DNA of 64,000 nucleotides from Bacteroidota bacterium. Its GTDB lineage: Bacteria > Bacteroidota > Bacteroidia > Chitinophagales > Chitinophagaceae. The notes under the pieces are model-generated. The model worked only from the letters and a program-made list of their open reading frames with translations, was not told where the DNA came from and ran no database searches. Where the stretch lies: assembly GCA_013285905.1 (NCBI GenBank), contig JABDGU010000005.1, forward strand, positions 1 to 64,000, written 5' to 3'. The translations under genes and the position numbers were made by a program. Below, piece after piece: positions 32,990-41,769 of the stretch. Positions within the stretch are counted from its first letter, which is position 1. The number at the start of each line of letters is the position of its first letter.

Positions 32990-33496
32990 TTAAAACTTCA
33001 TGGGAACAGAGACGCTTACATTGTCCCACTCCATTTTCATATCATTACCGCTGGCAGAGATAGTGAACTTTTCAACAACGTCCTTAATGTGTTTAACGGG
33101 CACTTTAAACTGTGCAATGTCTTTGTCTTTATATTTTTCATAATCAAAAGAACCCCACTGCTTCAACTGGCCGTTTATTATTATGGTCCATTCGTTTTCA
33201 CCCGGGATGGTAAATAAAGTATAAGTGCCGGGTTTAATTGTTTGGCCACCGAAATTACACTCCTTCTTAAATGTGATCTCAGTCGCTTCATTTGCCCCTG
33301 TGCGCCACACTTGTCCATAGGGTACTAAGCCACCGAATATTTCCCTGCCACGTTTAGATGGTTGGCAATAAGTGATGCTGACATTGCTTGTTTTTACAAA
33401 AGCCTTCGGGCTTGCGGCTTGTTTACTCTTTTCCTGGGCGTATCCTGAGAAAGTGGTACATATAATGACTGCCAGGATGGAAAATATTTTTTGCAT
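32990..33496 (-). CDS. Secreted DUF2911 protein
   Basis: A 168-residue exported protein with signal peptide ending FSGYAQ. SNVSITYCQPSKRGREIFGGLVPYGQVWRTGANEATEI, KPGTYTLFTIPGENEWTIIIN and QWGSFDYEKYKD are the hallmarks of DUF2911, a small periplasmic domain common in Bacteroidota and of unknown function. Length is typical of the single-domain form. The next gene on the strand (flavin reductase) begins 44 bases after its stop, so they may be co-transcribed. Confidence 0.88.
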   Translation of the reverse strand: MQKIFSILAVIICTTFSGYAQEKSKQAASPKAFVKTSNVSITYCQPSKRGREIFGGLVPYGQVWRTGANEATEITFKKECNFGGQTIKPGTYTLFTIPGENEWTIIINGQLKQWGSFDYEKYKDKDIAQFKVPVKHIKDVVEKFTISASGNDMKMEWDNVSVSVPMKF

Positions 33497-33570
33497 GGTC
33501 TGTGTTTTAGAAATCGTAATTTAAGTAGAAATTTTAAATATTGGTGATATTAAATAGGGTGAAAATTAGA

Positions 33571-33609
33571 GTGAAAATGAAAAAGCCTGCAAATTGCGTT
33601 GCGGGCTTT
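33571..33609 (-). terminator. Intrinsic terminator after the membrane protein gene
   Basis: On the minus strand an 11-bp stem (33599-33609 pairing with 33582-33592, one G-T pair) with a 6-base loop is followed by a T-rich tract (33584 down to 33571). It lies 36 bases after the stop of the 33645-35027 gene and before the DUF2911 gene. Confidence 0.8.
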
Positions 33610-33644
33610 AAACAAAAACAAACAAACTTCTTTATGCCTTGGCA

Positions 33645-35027
33645 CTAATCAAATGCTTCATATTTTTTTATGGGTAGTTCTATTTTGCTGTTTTCGTGCG
33701 TTATGAATATTGTCTTTTCTCCAAATAAGTTCATAATGTAGCGGTCATTCAATTGCTGAGTGAGCGTAGCACGAATTATATAAATGCCGGGTTTCACATC
33801 TTCTATTATAAAAAAAGCTGCCTCAGGCGATTTAATAAATGGTATGATGTCTTTGCCGTTCACATTATGTAAGGTTACGGCAGCATCATTAAAACCTGCA
33901 TTCAGGATCTCGGTTCTTTCATCTTCAAACAAACCACCCGAATCAAGTTTCAGTTCTACTTGTATTTCCTTAATAATTTGAGTGTCTGGTGTATCAGTAT
34001 CAATAAGGGTTTGCGCGGTGCCGGCACTCAACACCTCTATTCTTTTTTCCTTTATGGAGTGGCCATAACCAAATGGCTGTCTTATCGCTGTTTCCCGTCT
34101 CTCTGTCCTTAATGGTATGGGTCTTGAGCGTTGGGTCTGCTGATAAGGCTTATACGAGTATCTGTATTCCGGGATAATGGCATCTTTTATTTTTTCCAGG
34201 GCCCCCATCATTTTGCTGCTGAAAAGCCCTGCTATAAAGGCAAACACGATCACACCTTCGCTGGCATTCACTTCAACGATATTTCGGTGTTTGATGTAGT
34301 TATAACAAAGCAGCAAAACAATAGTGCAGAAGGGTGCGTATAAGAATTTGGCAATGTCATAAGGTATCTTACTTGTATAATATTTTGAGTTGCGCCTGCC
34401 GGGATAGGCCCTGATATCTGCGCCGATTGTAAATAACACGTTACACAATACGCCCATCAAAGCCCAGAAAATAGCCTCGATATACAGCAACGGTCCTGTA
34501 AGCCAGAAAAAGCTTTTTACTTTTATATCAGTTGTGGCAAGATAGGTACCACTTTCGTAAGGACCGAAAGATAACATGTACTCCCTGATGGAGTATAGCT
34601 GTTGTTCATCTATCCTGTCTCCAAATTCCCCATTTATATAATCCATCGCCTTACTGACTGTGCAAGTATCACATTTCACTTTTACATGGGCAGCAGAACT
34701 ATGCAAATAAATACGGTCAGAATCCGCTAAGGCAGTTCTTGCAGCGCCTGGCTGGCTGCTTTCACTAGAGGATTTTATTGCTTTAGGAATTACCGCTTCA
34801 TTGTTAGCCAGTATATTGCTTATGTGCTGAACTTGCTTTGCTGAGAAACGTGAATATTTATAACCCGTGAATTGGGCAGGTGCATGTGTAAACAAGTATA
34901 TGACAACCCAAAACAGCAGCAGGAAAACAGTTAAGGTAAACCACTTGCGCCTTGTCCAATAGCTATGTACAGACGGGCTATGATAACCGTAGTAGGAATG
35001 TGGCAACATGTACTTTTTATTCGACAC
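33645..35027 (-). CDS. Membrane protein of unknown function with C-terminal beta-rich domain
   Basis: A 460-residue protein with one membrane segment at about 28-48, a periplasmic region to about 170, then three likely membrane segments between about 172 and 290 (ending in the region SEGVIVFAFIAGLFSSKMMGALEKI), and a soluble C-terminal region. Residues from about 355 (KEIQVELKLDSGGLFEDERTEIL) look like a carboxypeptidase-regulatory-like or beta-sandwich domain with DVKPGIYIIRATLTQ. I do not recognise the family. It stands alone with a terminator downstream. Function unknown. Confidence 0.75.
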   Translation of the reverse strand: MSNKKYMLPHSYYGYHSPSVHSYWTRRKWFTLTVFLLLFWVVIYLFTHAPAQFTGYKYSRFSAKQVQHISNILANNEAVIPKAIKSSSESSQPGAARTALADSDRIYLHSSAAHVKVKCDTCTVSKAMDYINGEFGDRIDEQQLYSIREYMLSFGPYESGTYLATTDIKVKSFFWLTGPLLYIEAIFWALMGVLCNVLFTIGADIRAYPGRRNSKYYTSKIPYDIAKFLYAPFCTIVLLLCYNYIKHRNIVEVNASEGVIVFAFIAGLFSSKMMGALEKIKDAIIPEYRYSYKPYQQTQRSRPIPLRTERRETAIRQPFGYGHSIKEKRIEVLSAGTAQTLIDTDTPDTQIIKEIQVELKLDSGGLFEDERTEILNAGFNDAAVTLHNVNGKDIIPFIKSPEAAFFIIEDVKPGIYIIRATLTQQLNDRYIMNLFGEKTIFITHENSKIELPIKKYEAFD

Positions 35028-35251
35028 TGTATTCCGGTCTCTCTTACTTTTCTCTTTCTATATGCAGATTTCTCTGGGATTAAGCCCTTAAACCTTGGGG
35101 TGTGACACCGCTCTTACTTAAGGGTTGCTACAACACTGTATTTTTAATACATTGTATCTTTAGCAGGGTGTAAAATAAGTAAAACTTTAGCTTTCATCTT
35201 ACTATTTGATTGTTATTAAGCTGCAAAAGCCTTGTTAATCGGGCTAAGTGT

Positions 35252-35617
35252 TTAATTATTGGGATAGCCCTCATTTACCCATCGCACTATTTCGTTAATG
35301 CTGCAGGCGTCCAGCATGGGCATATCTTTGGGCATAGGGTCCGGGCCTGTATGTTTGATTGCAGGAATCAATTGACCATTTGACGCCACTACAGCAAGAT
35401 CTGAATATTGCCTGTAATCCAGGCCATTGGCAGTGCCCGGCCCTGTATGGCAACCACTGATGGCGCAATGTTGCTGCATTATAGGCAAAATCGTACCCGA
35501 ATAAGTTACAGATGTGGTGTCGCATACTGTAGTTGATGGATAGAGATCAGCTGCTTTACGATTGTAGCAGGAACTGAAAACGAGTATAATCACTAAAAGA
35601 ACAATTATCCTTTTCAT
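35252..35617 (-). CDS. Cytochrome c-like lipoprotein (CX4CH type)
   Basis: A 121-residue lipoprotein (lipobox VFSSC, Cys17). After SGTILPIMQQH it has C51-AISG-C56-H57, a heme site with four rather than two residues between the cysteines. This spacing, and the pattern ILPIMQQHCAISGCH, are typical of a small cytochrome c family found in surface lipoproteins of Bacteroidota and Planctomycetes. The distal ligand could be one of the Met residues in PMPKDMPML. It may be an electron carrier or a non-redox structural domain; the heme is not proven. Confidence 0.75.
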   Translation of the reverse strand: MKRIIVLLVIILVFSSCYNRKAADLYPSTTVCDTTSVTYSGTILPIMQQHCAISGCHTGPGTANGLDYRQYSDLAVVASNGQLIPAIKHTGPDPMPKDMPMLDACSINEIVRWVNEGYPNN

Positions 35618-35725
35618 TTGCTATCTGTCTTTATCATATAAATATAGATGTATTTATTATTCCAAACAAAACGCTACGATCTCCTCTCAAAAAACTAATT
35701 TTAAAATTCAGGTTCAAGTAAGATC

Positions 35726-36499
35726 ATGGCGTCCATTCTTCTTCTTTGCTGTTTTGCGTTTATGGCAGGCTTTATTGACGCCATAGTAGGCGGAGGTGGA
35801 CTTATACAATTGCCTGCATACTTTATCCTGCAGCCTCAACTCTCTCTCATTCAAACATTGGCGTGCAACAAAACCGCCTCCTTCTTCGGCACCATAGTGG
35901 CAACTGTTAGTTACGTGAAAAGAGTGAAAATAGATTGGAAACACCTCCAACCTGCCATTGTCAGCGCATTTATAGGTTCATTCAGCGGGGCCCTTTTGGT
36001 TAGTTTCATCCACAAAGAGCAGTTTATGCCCTTCATTATTTGTGCTTTGCTGCTTGTGCTGGTATATACGATACTTAAAAAAAACCTCGGGCTTCACCCA
36101 AATCATAAAGACCTTAGTACCACTACCTATTATTTATATTCAATAGGCACAGGCGGCATTATTGGTTTCTACGACGGGCTTATAGGCCCCGGCACAGGCA
36201 GCTTTATCATTTTTGCTCTTATCGTGTTATTCGGGTATGACTTCCTTCGCGCCAATGCCAATGCAAAAGTGCTGAATTGTGTTACCAGTGTTTCTGCCCT
36301 AATTTTTTTCTTTATTAAAGGCGCCATTGTGTGGCATATAGCAATACCTGTAGCAGCTTCCAATATGGCAGGTAATTACTTAGGCGCACACTTGGCCTTC
36401 AAGAAAGGCAGCGGGTTTATCAGGGTGTTTTTTATTGTTGTGGTGCTGGCGCTTATTGCAAAACTTAGTTATGATTATCTGCCGGTCTTTTTGAAATAG
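35726..36499 (+). CDS. TauE/SafE family anion permease
   Basis: A 257-residue membrane protein with about eight segments in two repeats. The repeats begin FAFMAGFIDAIVGGGGLIQLPAYFIL and GTGGIIGFYDGLIGPGTGSFIIFALIV, the two hallmark GG-rich motifs of TauE/SafE permeases, which move sulphite, sulphonates or other small organic anions. The cargo cannot be read from the sequence. The next gene starts 42 bases later on the same strand, so they may share a transcript, but there is no functional link I can support. Confidence 0.9.
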   Translation: MASILLLCCFAFMAGFIDAIVGGGGLIQLPAYFILQPQLSLIQTLACNKTASFFGTIVATVSYVKRVKIDWKHLQPAIVSAFIGSFSGALLVSFIHKEQFMPFIICALLLVLVYTILKKNLGLHPNHKDLSTTTYYLYSIGTGGIIGFYDGLIGPGTGSFIIFALIVLFGYDFLRANANAKVLNCVTSVSALIFFFIKGAIVWHIAIPVAASNMAGNYLGAHLAFKKGSGFIRVFFIVVVLALIAKLSYDYLPVFLK

Positions 36500-36540
36500 C
36501 TGTATGCATTTTTTCATAGATTAGCTTTTACCTTTGTCTT

Positions 36541-37941
36541 ATGCCATTTAAGAAGATCCTACAAGAGGACATATCCTTTTTTCATTCCATTTCGGGAAAC
36601 AATGTTTTAACTGATAAGGAGCAATTAGAACGCTGCGCATCAGATGAAACAGAAGATCTTCATTTCTTACCTGAAATTGTTTTGCAGCCCGATACCGTTG
36701 AGGCGGTAAGCAATATAATGAGGTATTGCAATGAGCAAACTATTCCTGTTACGGCACGTGGGGCAGGCACGGGATTGAGCGGGGGGGCCTTAGCAATATA
36801 TGGCGGTGTGGTGCTGGACATGAAGCGGTTTAATAAGATCATCAAGCTTGATAAAAGAAATTTCCAAGTTATAACGGAGCCTGGTATCATTACCCAGGAA
36901 CTACAGGAATATGTAAAAGCGGAAGGCTTGTTTTATCCGCCGGACCCCGCCAGTAAAGGTTCTTGTTTTATAGGTGGGAATGTTTCTGAAAATTCAGGCG
37001 GCCCTAAAGCTGTGAAGTATGGGGTGGTGAAAGATTATGTACTTAACCTGGAGATAGTATTGGCGAACGGCGATGTGATGTGGACTGGCGCCAATGTCCT
37101 GAAGAACGCTACAGGGTACAACCTTACTCAATTGGTTGTGGGCAGCGAAGGCACCTTAGGCATCATCACAAAAATTGTATTAAGGCTGATACCGGCTGTG
37201 AAGCATGATCTTTTATTGCTGGTTCCTTTCCGCTCTGCGGTGCAGGCCTGCGAAGCGGTGAATGCTATTTTGCTGGCGGGCTATACCCCATCGGCTTTAG
37301 AATTTATGGAGCGCGATGCGTTGGAATGGTCTATGCGTTATGTAAAGTCAGAAGGCATTCATTTGCCGGATGATATTGAAGCGCATTTGCTGATAGAAGT
37401 GGATGGGAATGATATGGAACAATTGTATAAAGACGCAGAAGCCATATCCGCGATCGTGCAGCAGTATAATATTGACGAAGTGCTTTTTGCTGACAGCCAC
37501 GAGCAAAAACAAATGCTATGGACATTGCGCCGTAAGGTGGGCGAAGCTGTTAAAAGCAATTCCATATATAAAGAGGAAGACACTGTGGTGCCGAGGGCAG
37601 AGTTACCAGAATTGTTGCAGATCATTAAAAGAATTGGAAAAGAATATGGTTTCCAGTCGGTATGTTATGGACATGCCGGTGATGGCAACTTGCATGTGAA
37701 CATTGTAAAAGGAAAGATGAGTGATGAAGACTGGAAGCTTAAACTACCGCAGGGAATAAGAGTCTTATTTAAAGAAGTGGCACGGTTGGGGGGAACAATA
37801 TCCGGCGAGCATGGCATTGGGCTTGTTCAGAAAGAATACATGGATATTGTTTTCAATAATGCGCAAATCAGCCTAATGAAAGAAATAAAACGAGTTTTTG
37901 ACCCTAAAGGCATATTAAACCCCGGAAAAATATTTTTATAG
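36541..37941 (+). CDS. FAD-linked 2-hydroxy acid oxidase/dehydrogenase (GlcD-like)
   Basis: A 466-residue flavoenzyme of the PCMH/VAO family. The FAD-binding N-terminal part has PVTARGAGTGLSGGALAI, CFIGGNVSENSGGPKAVKYG and NATGYNLTQLVVGSEGTLGIIT. The C-terminal cap ends with YGHAGDGNLHVNI and GTISGEHGIGLVQKEYM, followed by the family terminus DPKGILNPGKIF. This is the GlcD type of D-2-hydroxy acid (glycolate or D-lactate) oxidoreductase. No GlcE or GlcF is adjacent, so it may be a single-chain D-lactate dehydrogenase; substrate is inferred. Confidence 0.92.
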   Translation: MPFKKILQEDISFFHSISGNNVLTDKEQLERCASDETEDLHFLPEIVLQPDTVEAVSNIMRYCNEQTIPVTARGAGTGLSGGALAIYGGVVLDMKRFNKIIKLDKRNFQVITEPGIITQELQEYVKAEGLFYPPDPASKGSCFIGGNVSENSGGPKAVKYGVVKDYVLNLEIVLANGDVMWTGANVLKNATGYNLTQLVVGSEGTLGIITKIVLRLIPAVKHDLLLLVPFRSAVQACEAVNAILLAGYTPSALEFMERDALEWSMRYVKSEGIHLPDDIEAHLLIEVDGNDMEQLYKDAEAISAIVQQYNIDEVLFADSHEQKQMLWTLRRKVGEAVKSNSIYKEEDTVVPRAELPELLQIIKRIGKEYGFQSVCYGHAGDGNLHVNIVKGKMSDEDWKLKLPQGIRVLFKEVARLGGTISGEHGIGLVQKEYMDIVFNNAQISLMKEIKRVFDPKGILNPGKIFL

Positions 37942-38150
37942 GTTTCAGATATTTATTAAAAAAAAGCTAAAAAACAATAGAAAACTACTGTAATGTGTTT
38001 TTGCACTAACTTCGTAAAATAAATAATCAACATGAAACGACCATCCTAAAGCTGAAATTATGTTAGCAGGGAGTAAGAATTCCTCTGTTGAATTTGATTT
38101 TGGAGTTGGTGGGAGTTCCATCTGGCAAAAAAAAATAAAACTATTTTCAG

Positions 38151-38798
38151 ATGAAGTATATCATTTCCATATTGATGCTGTTTGTTGGTATCAATACTAT
38201 TTCAGCACAGGACACCTACAGCAGCAGCGGACGGCCTGACCATGCTCAAAAGAAAAAAAAGCAAGAAGGTTTCGACCCTAGTAAACTGATAATTGGTGGC
38301 GGACTGGGCGGATTGAGTTTTGGTGGCGGATATACCAGTTTCGGTATTTCCGGACTAGTAGGTTATAAGTTCACCAACACAATTTCTGCCGGGATAGAAT
38401 TGGGTTATCAATATATGAATATTCAGAACGATCCTGTCGATCTTTATGATAATTCCGGAAATTATATGGGTACTTATCCTTTTAACTGGAAATCTACTAT
38501 CTATACTACAGGTTTATGGTCAAGGCAAATGGTATGGAAAAACTTTTTTGTGCAGGAAAGATTTGAAATGCTGAATGTTGATAATTATCAGAATTTCGGC
38601 ATGGATGTTTATGGAAATATTATAGCCAGCGATAACAGGCAGTGGATACCCGCATTGATATTTGATGCCGGCATACGCCAACGCATAACAGAAAATTTTT
38701 CAGCAATTTTATTTGTTGGCTATGATGTAATACAAAATTCCAACAGCCCGTATTATAGAACACTTGATATTGGTGTGCTTTTTAACTCCGGTTTCTGA
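38151..38798 (+). CDS. Outer-membrane beta-barrel protein
   Basis: A 215-residue protein with signal peptide (ending NTISAQ), a short basic region with KKKKQEGFDPSK, and alternating beta-strand segments such as GGGLGGLSFGGGYTSFGISGLVGYKF and ISAGIELGYQYM, ending in an aromatic residue (VLFNSGF). This is the pattern of small outer-membrane beta-barrels. The ligand or role is unknown. A terminator follows 22 bases after the stop. The 209 bases upstream hold no gene I trust. Confidence 0.75.
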   Translation: MKYIISILMLFVGINTISAQDTYSSSGRPDHAQKKKKQEGFDPSKLIIGGGLGGLSFGGGYTSFGISGLVGYKFTNTISAGIELGYQYMNIQNDPVDLYDNSGNYMGTYPFNWKSTIYTTGLWSRQMVWKNFFVQERFEMLNVDNYQNFGMDVYGNIIASDNRQWIPALIFDAGIRQRITENFSAILFVGYDVIQNSNSPYYRTLDIGVLFNSGF

Positions 38799-38820
38799 TT
38801 TTTTGCAAACTATTTTTCAA

Positions 38821-38850
38821 GGCTTTGCCAAATAACGGCAAAGTCTTTTT
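38821..38850 (+). terminator. Intrinsic terminator after the beta-barrel gene
   Basis: Stem GGCTTTGCC (38821-38829) pairs with GGCAAAGTC (38837-38845), with one G-T pair and loop AAATAAC. It is followed by TTTTTATTTTT. It separates the barrel gene from the symporter gene. Confidence 0.85.
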
Positions 38851-38862
38851 ATTTTTAGGCAA

Positions 38863-40335
38863 ATGAATTCAGTGATACTTTTATCTATTGTCCTTTTTTA
38901 TTTCGCAGTCTTGCTGAGCATTGCTTTTTATACATCCCGCCATTCCAACAATGAATCTTTTTTTATAGGCAACCGCAGCAGCAAATGGTGGCTGGTGGCC
39001 TTTGGTATGATAGGCACTTCTCTTTCAGGAATGACGTTTATTTCTGTGCCGGGTACGGTTGGCAGCAAGGGCTTTGATTATTTCCAGGTGGTAATAGGTT
39101 ATTGGCTGGGCTATTTTGCCGTTGCATTTATTCTGCTGCCTATCTATTATAAAATGCACCTTACGTCCATCTATACTTATCTTGAAAGACGCTTAGGTGC
39201 TATCTCTTATAAAACCGGGTCGTTGTTCTTTATTCTCTCCCGCACACTAGGGGCTACTTTACGTTTATACCTCGTCATCAAAGTGCTGGAAAAATTTGTG
39301 CTGGAAGGCATGGGTATTTCTTTTGAGCTGACGGCTGTTGTTATACTCGGGTTGATCTTGCTTTACACTTTTAGAGGAGGCGTAAAAACTATTGTGTGGA
39401 CAGATACCCTGCAAACAACTTTTATGCTGCTTGCCTTGATTGTTTGTGTGGTATATATCATGCACTCCCTGCATCTTGATCTTGCAGGCACATGGAGCGC
39501 CATGCAGGCAAAGGGTTATACAAAATTCATACAGTCAGACCCCAAGCACAGTAGTTTCTTCTTAAAGCAAATTCTTGGCGGTGCTTTTATAACCATAGCC
39601 ATGACAGGCTTGGACCAGGAAATGATGCAGAAAAATATAAGCGTAAGCAATCTGAAGGATTCGCAGAAGAACATGATCACTTTCTGTTTCACCTTATTGG
39701 TTGCTAATTTCATTTTTCTTCTTTTAGGTGGTTTGCTTTATCTATATGCCAGTGCCAATGGTATCACAGCCACCGGAGATGACCTGTTTCCAACAATAGC
39801 TATGAACAGCGGACTGCCCTTCTTTATTACAGTATGCTTTTTAATAGGTTTGGTATCGGCTGTTTTCCCCAGCGCTGATGGTGCCCTTACCGCATTGACC
39901 TCGTCCTTCTGCATAGATATATTGGGAATGAAAAGAAGGACGGACATCGGTGAAAAACAAAAATCAAGAACAAGGCTGATCGTACATAATACGTTTGCGC
40001 TTGTTTTTCTTATTTGTATATTTTTCTTCAGGCGGATAGATAACGGATCGCTTATACAAACTTTGCTTGTTGTAGCGGGGTATACCTACGGTCCTTTACT
40101 GGCACTTTTCTCATTTGGCATTTTTACGAAGAGAAGCGTAAGAAACGAGTTTGTACCCTTTATTTGTTTAATATCCCCTATTGTATGCTATATATTGAAA
40201 CAGCATGACAAAGAATGGCTGAATGGCTATTGTGTTGGCACTGAACTGCTAATAATAAATGCTGGCATTGCTTTTGTACTTCTATTATTGTCATCAACAA
40301 AAATGGCACAAGTGAAAAGTGCAGAAAACCTATGA
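38863..40335 (+). CDS. Sodium:solute symporter (SSS family)
   Basis: A 490-residue transporter with about 13 membrane segments, first at 3-22, and the conserved SSS opening SFFIGNRSSKWWLVAFGMIGTSLSGMTFISVPG. The region ITIAMTGLDQEMMQKN and the segment with VSAVFPSADGALTALTSSFCIDI are family landmarks. It imports an organic solute with Na+; the substrate cannot be read. Its stop overlaps the start of the LOG-family gene by four bases, so these two are translationally coupled. Confidence 0.92.
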   Translation: MNSVILLSIVLFYFAVLLSIAFYTSRHSNNESFFIGNRSSKWWLVAFGMIGTSLSGMTFISVPGTVGSKGFDYFQVVIGYWLGYFAVAFILLPIYYKMHLTSIYTYLERRLGAISYKTGSLFFILSRTLGATLRLYLVIKVLEKFVLEGMGISFELTAVVILGLILLYTFRGGVKTIVWTDTLQTTFMLLALIVCVVYIMHSLHLDLAGTWSAMQAKGYTKFIQSDPKHSSFFLKQILGGAFITIAMTGLDQEMMQKNISVSNLKDSQKNMITFCFTLLVANFIFLLLGGLLYLYASANGITATGDDLFPTIAMNSGLPFFITVCFLIGLVSAVFPSADGALTALTSSFCIDILGMKRRTDIGEKQKSRTRLIVHNTFALVFLICIFFFRRIDNGSLIQTLLVVAGYTYGPLLALFSFGIFTKRSVRNEFVPFICLISPIVCYILKQHDKEWLNGYCVGTELLIINAGIAFVLLLLSSTKMAQVKSAENL

Positions 40336-41030
40336 AAGAGAAATTCACGAAGATAAAAATGCGCGACTGGACAGAAACCAAGGCCCACTCCAGCTGGCAG
40401 ATATTTAAGATAATGGCAGAATTTGTGCAGGGCTTTGAAAGCCTTGCCAAAATTGGCCCCTGCATTTCCATTTTCGGATCTGCCAGGACCAAGCCGGGGC
40501 ATAAGTATTATGAATTGACCGTTGAAATAGCAAGGCGACTTGCAGAAGATGGATTTGGTATCATAACGGGAGGCGGGCCCGGCATTATGGAAGCTGCCAA
40601 TAAAGGAGCGACAACAGCAGAAGGCCTCTCGGTCGGATTGAATATTTCTCTTCCTTTTGAAAAATCGGATAATGCATTTATTGGCCAGGACATGGCTGTG
40701 GACTTCGATTACTTCTTTGTTCGTAAGGTTATGTTCACTAAATACGCACAGGGCTTTATTATGATGCCGGGAGGATGGGGAACCATGGACGAGTTTTTTG
40801 AAATAGCTACCCTTGTGCAAACCCGTAAATTTTTCCAGGCCCCAATGATATGCGTAGGCTCAGCTTATTGGAAAGGCTTATTTGCCTGGATGAAGGAAAC
40901 CATGCAGGACGCGGAAAGCAATATAAGCCCCGGAGACCTGGACCTAATAAAAATTTTTGACACTGCGGACGAAGTGGTAGAACATATCCGCGACTTTTAT
41001 TCTCATAACAAATTACAACCCAATTTCTGA
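40332..41030 (+). CDS. LOG family protein (TIGR00730 Rossmann fold)
   Basis: A 232-residue protein with GSARTKPGHKYYELTVEIARRLAEDGFGIITGGGPGIMEAANKGA and MMPGGWGTMDEFFEIATLVQTRKF. The GGGPGIMEA and PGGxGTxxE motifs are those of the LOG/TIGR00730 family, first known as cytokinin riboside 5'-monophosphate phosphoribohydrolases and generally hydrolysing nucleotide N-glycosidic bonds. The bacterial role is likely nucleotide salvage. The start ATG overlaps the end of the symporter gene (ATGA), and the methyltransferase follows after four bases. Confidence 0.92.
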   Translation: MKEKFTKIKMRDWTETKAHSSWQIFKIMAEFVQGFESLAKIGPCISIFGSARTKPGHKYYELTVEIARRLAEDGFGIITGGGPGIMEAANKGATTAEGLSVGLNISLPFEKSDNAFIGQDMAVDFDYFFVRKVMFTKYAQGFIMMPGGWGTMDEFFEIATLVQTRKFFQAPMICVGSAYWKGLFAWMKETMQDAESNISPGDLDLIKIFDTADEVVEHIRDFYSHNKLQPNF

Positions 41031-41034
41031 TTTC

Positions 41035-41688
41035 ATGGCGCATCGTTTAGTAGAACAGGCATTAGAAGAGTACAGTGAAAATTTTACAAGCCCTGAAAAC
41101 GCTGTGTTGGCAGCCCTTAACCGCGAAACCAATATAAAAGTGCAGATGCCTGTTATGTTATCCGGGCATTTACAGGGCGCAGTATTACAAATGATAAGCC
41201 ACATGATAGCCCCAAAGTATATTTTAGAGGTAGGCACATACACCGGCTATTCCGCTATCTGCCTTGCAGCAGGGCTAAAAGAGGGAGGCGCATTGCATAC
41301 AATAGATATTAATGAGGAGTTGGAAAGCATGTGCAGCAGATATTTCCGTGAAGCAGGAGTAGCGGATAAAATAATACAGCATGTCGGCAATGCCGCAGAT
41401 ATCATACCCAAACTCGATCATAATTTCGATCTTGTTTTTATTGATGCTGACAAACAGAACTACCACCTGTATTACGACCTCGTCTTTGACAAAGTGCCAC
41501 TTGGCGGATTTATACTTGCGGACAATGTATTGTATGACGGGGAGGTAATATTAGCACCAGACAAACAAAGTAAAAATGCTAAAGCCATATCTGCGTTTAA
41601 TGAAAAAGTAAAGGCCGATAAAAAAGTAGAACATGTTCTACTGCCTGTGAGAGACGGCATTATGCTGATGCGGAAAATTGCCATGTAG
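41035..41688 (+). CDS. O-methyltransferase (class I, catechol-type)
   Basis: A 217-residue SAM-dependent methyltransferase. The SAM-binding motif I is ILEVGTYTGYSAICLAAGL (about 62-80), followed by the acidic HTIDINEEL, and the family signature FIDADKQNYHLYYDLVFDKVPLGGFILADNVLYDG. This is the bacterial catechol O-methyltransferase-like group (Methyltransf_3). The substrate is unknown. It starts five bases after the LOG gene and completes a three-gene unit with the symporter. Confidence 0.92.
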   Translation: MAHRLVEQALEEYSENFTSPENAVLAALNRETNIKVQMPVMLSGHLQGAVLQMISHMIAPKYILEVGTYTGYSAICLAAGLKEGGALHTIDINEELESMCSRYFREAGVADKIIQHVGNAADIIPKLDHNFDLVFIDADKQNYHLYYDLVFDKVPLGGFILADNVLYDGEVILAPDKQSKNAKAISAFNEKVKADKKVEHVLLPVRDGIMLMRKIAM

Positions 41689-41769
41689 CCGCCTGTTCTG
41701 AAAATTACGGCCCCACTCCGTGAAATATTAGGAAATCCATTACAATTAATTCTTTATTTTTAGGCGTTT

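Noticed and set aside
38060-38235. Frame of about 59 codons before and into the beta-barrel gene
   Set aside because: It overlaps the real gene in another frame and has no signal, domain or promoter.
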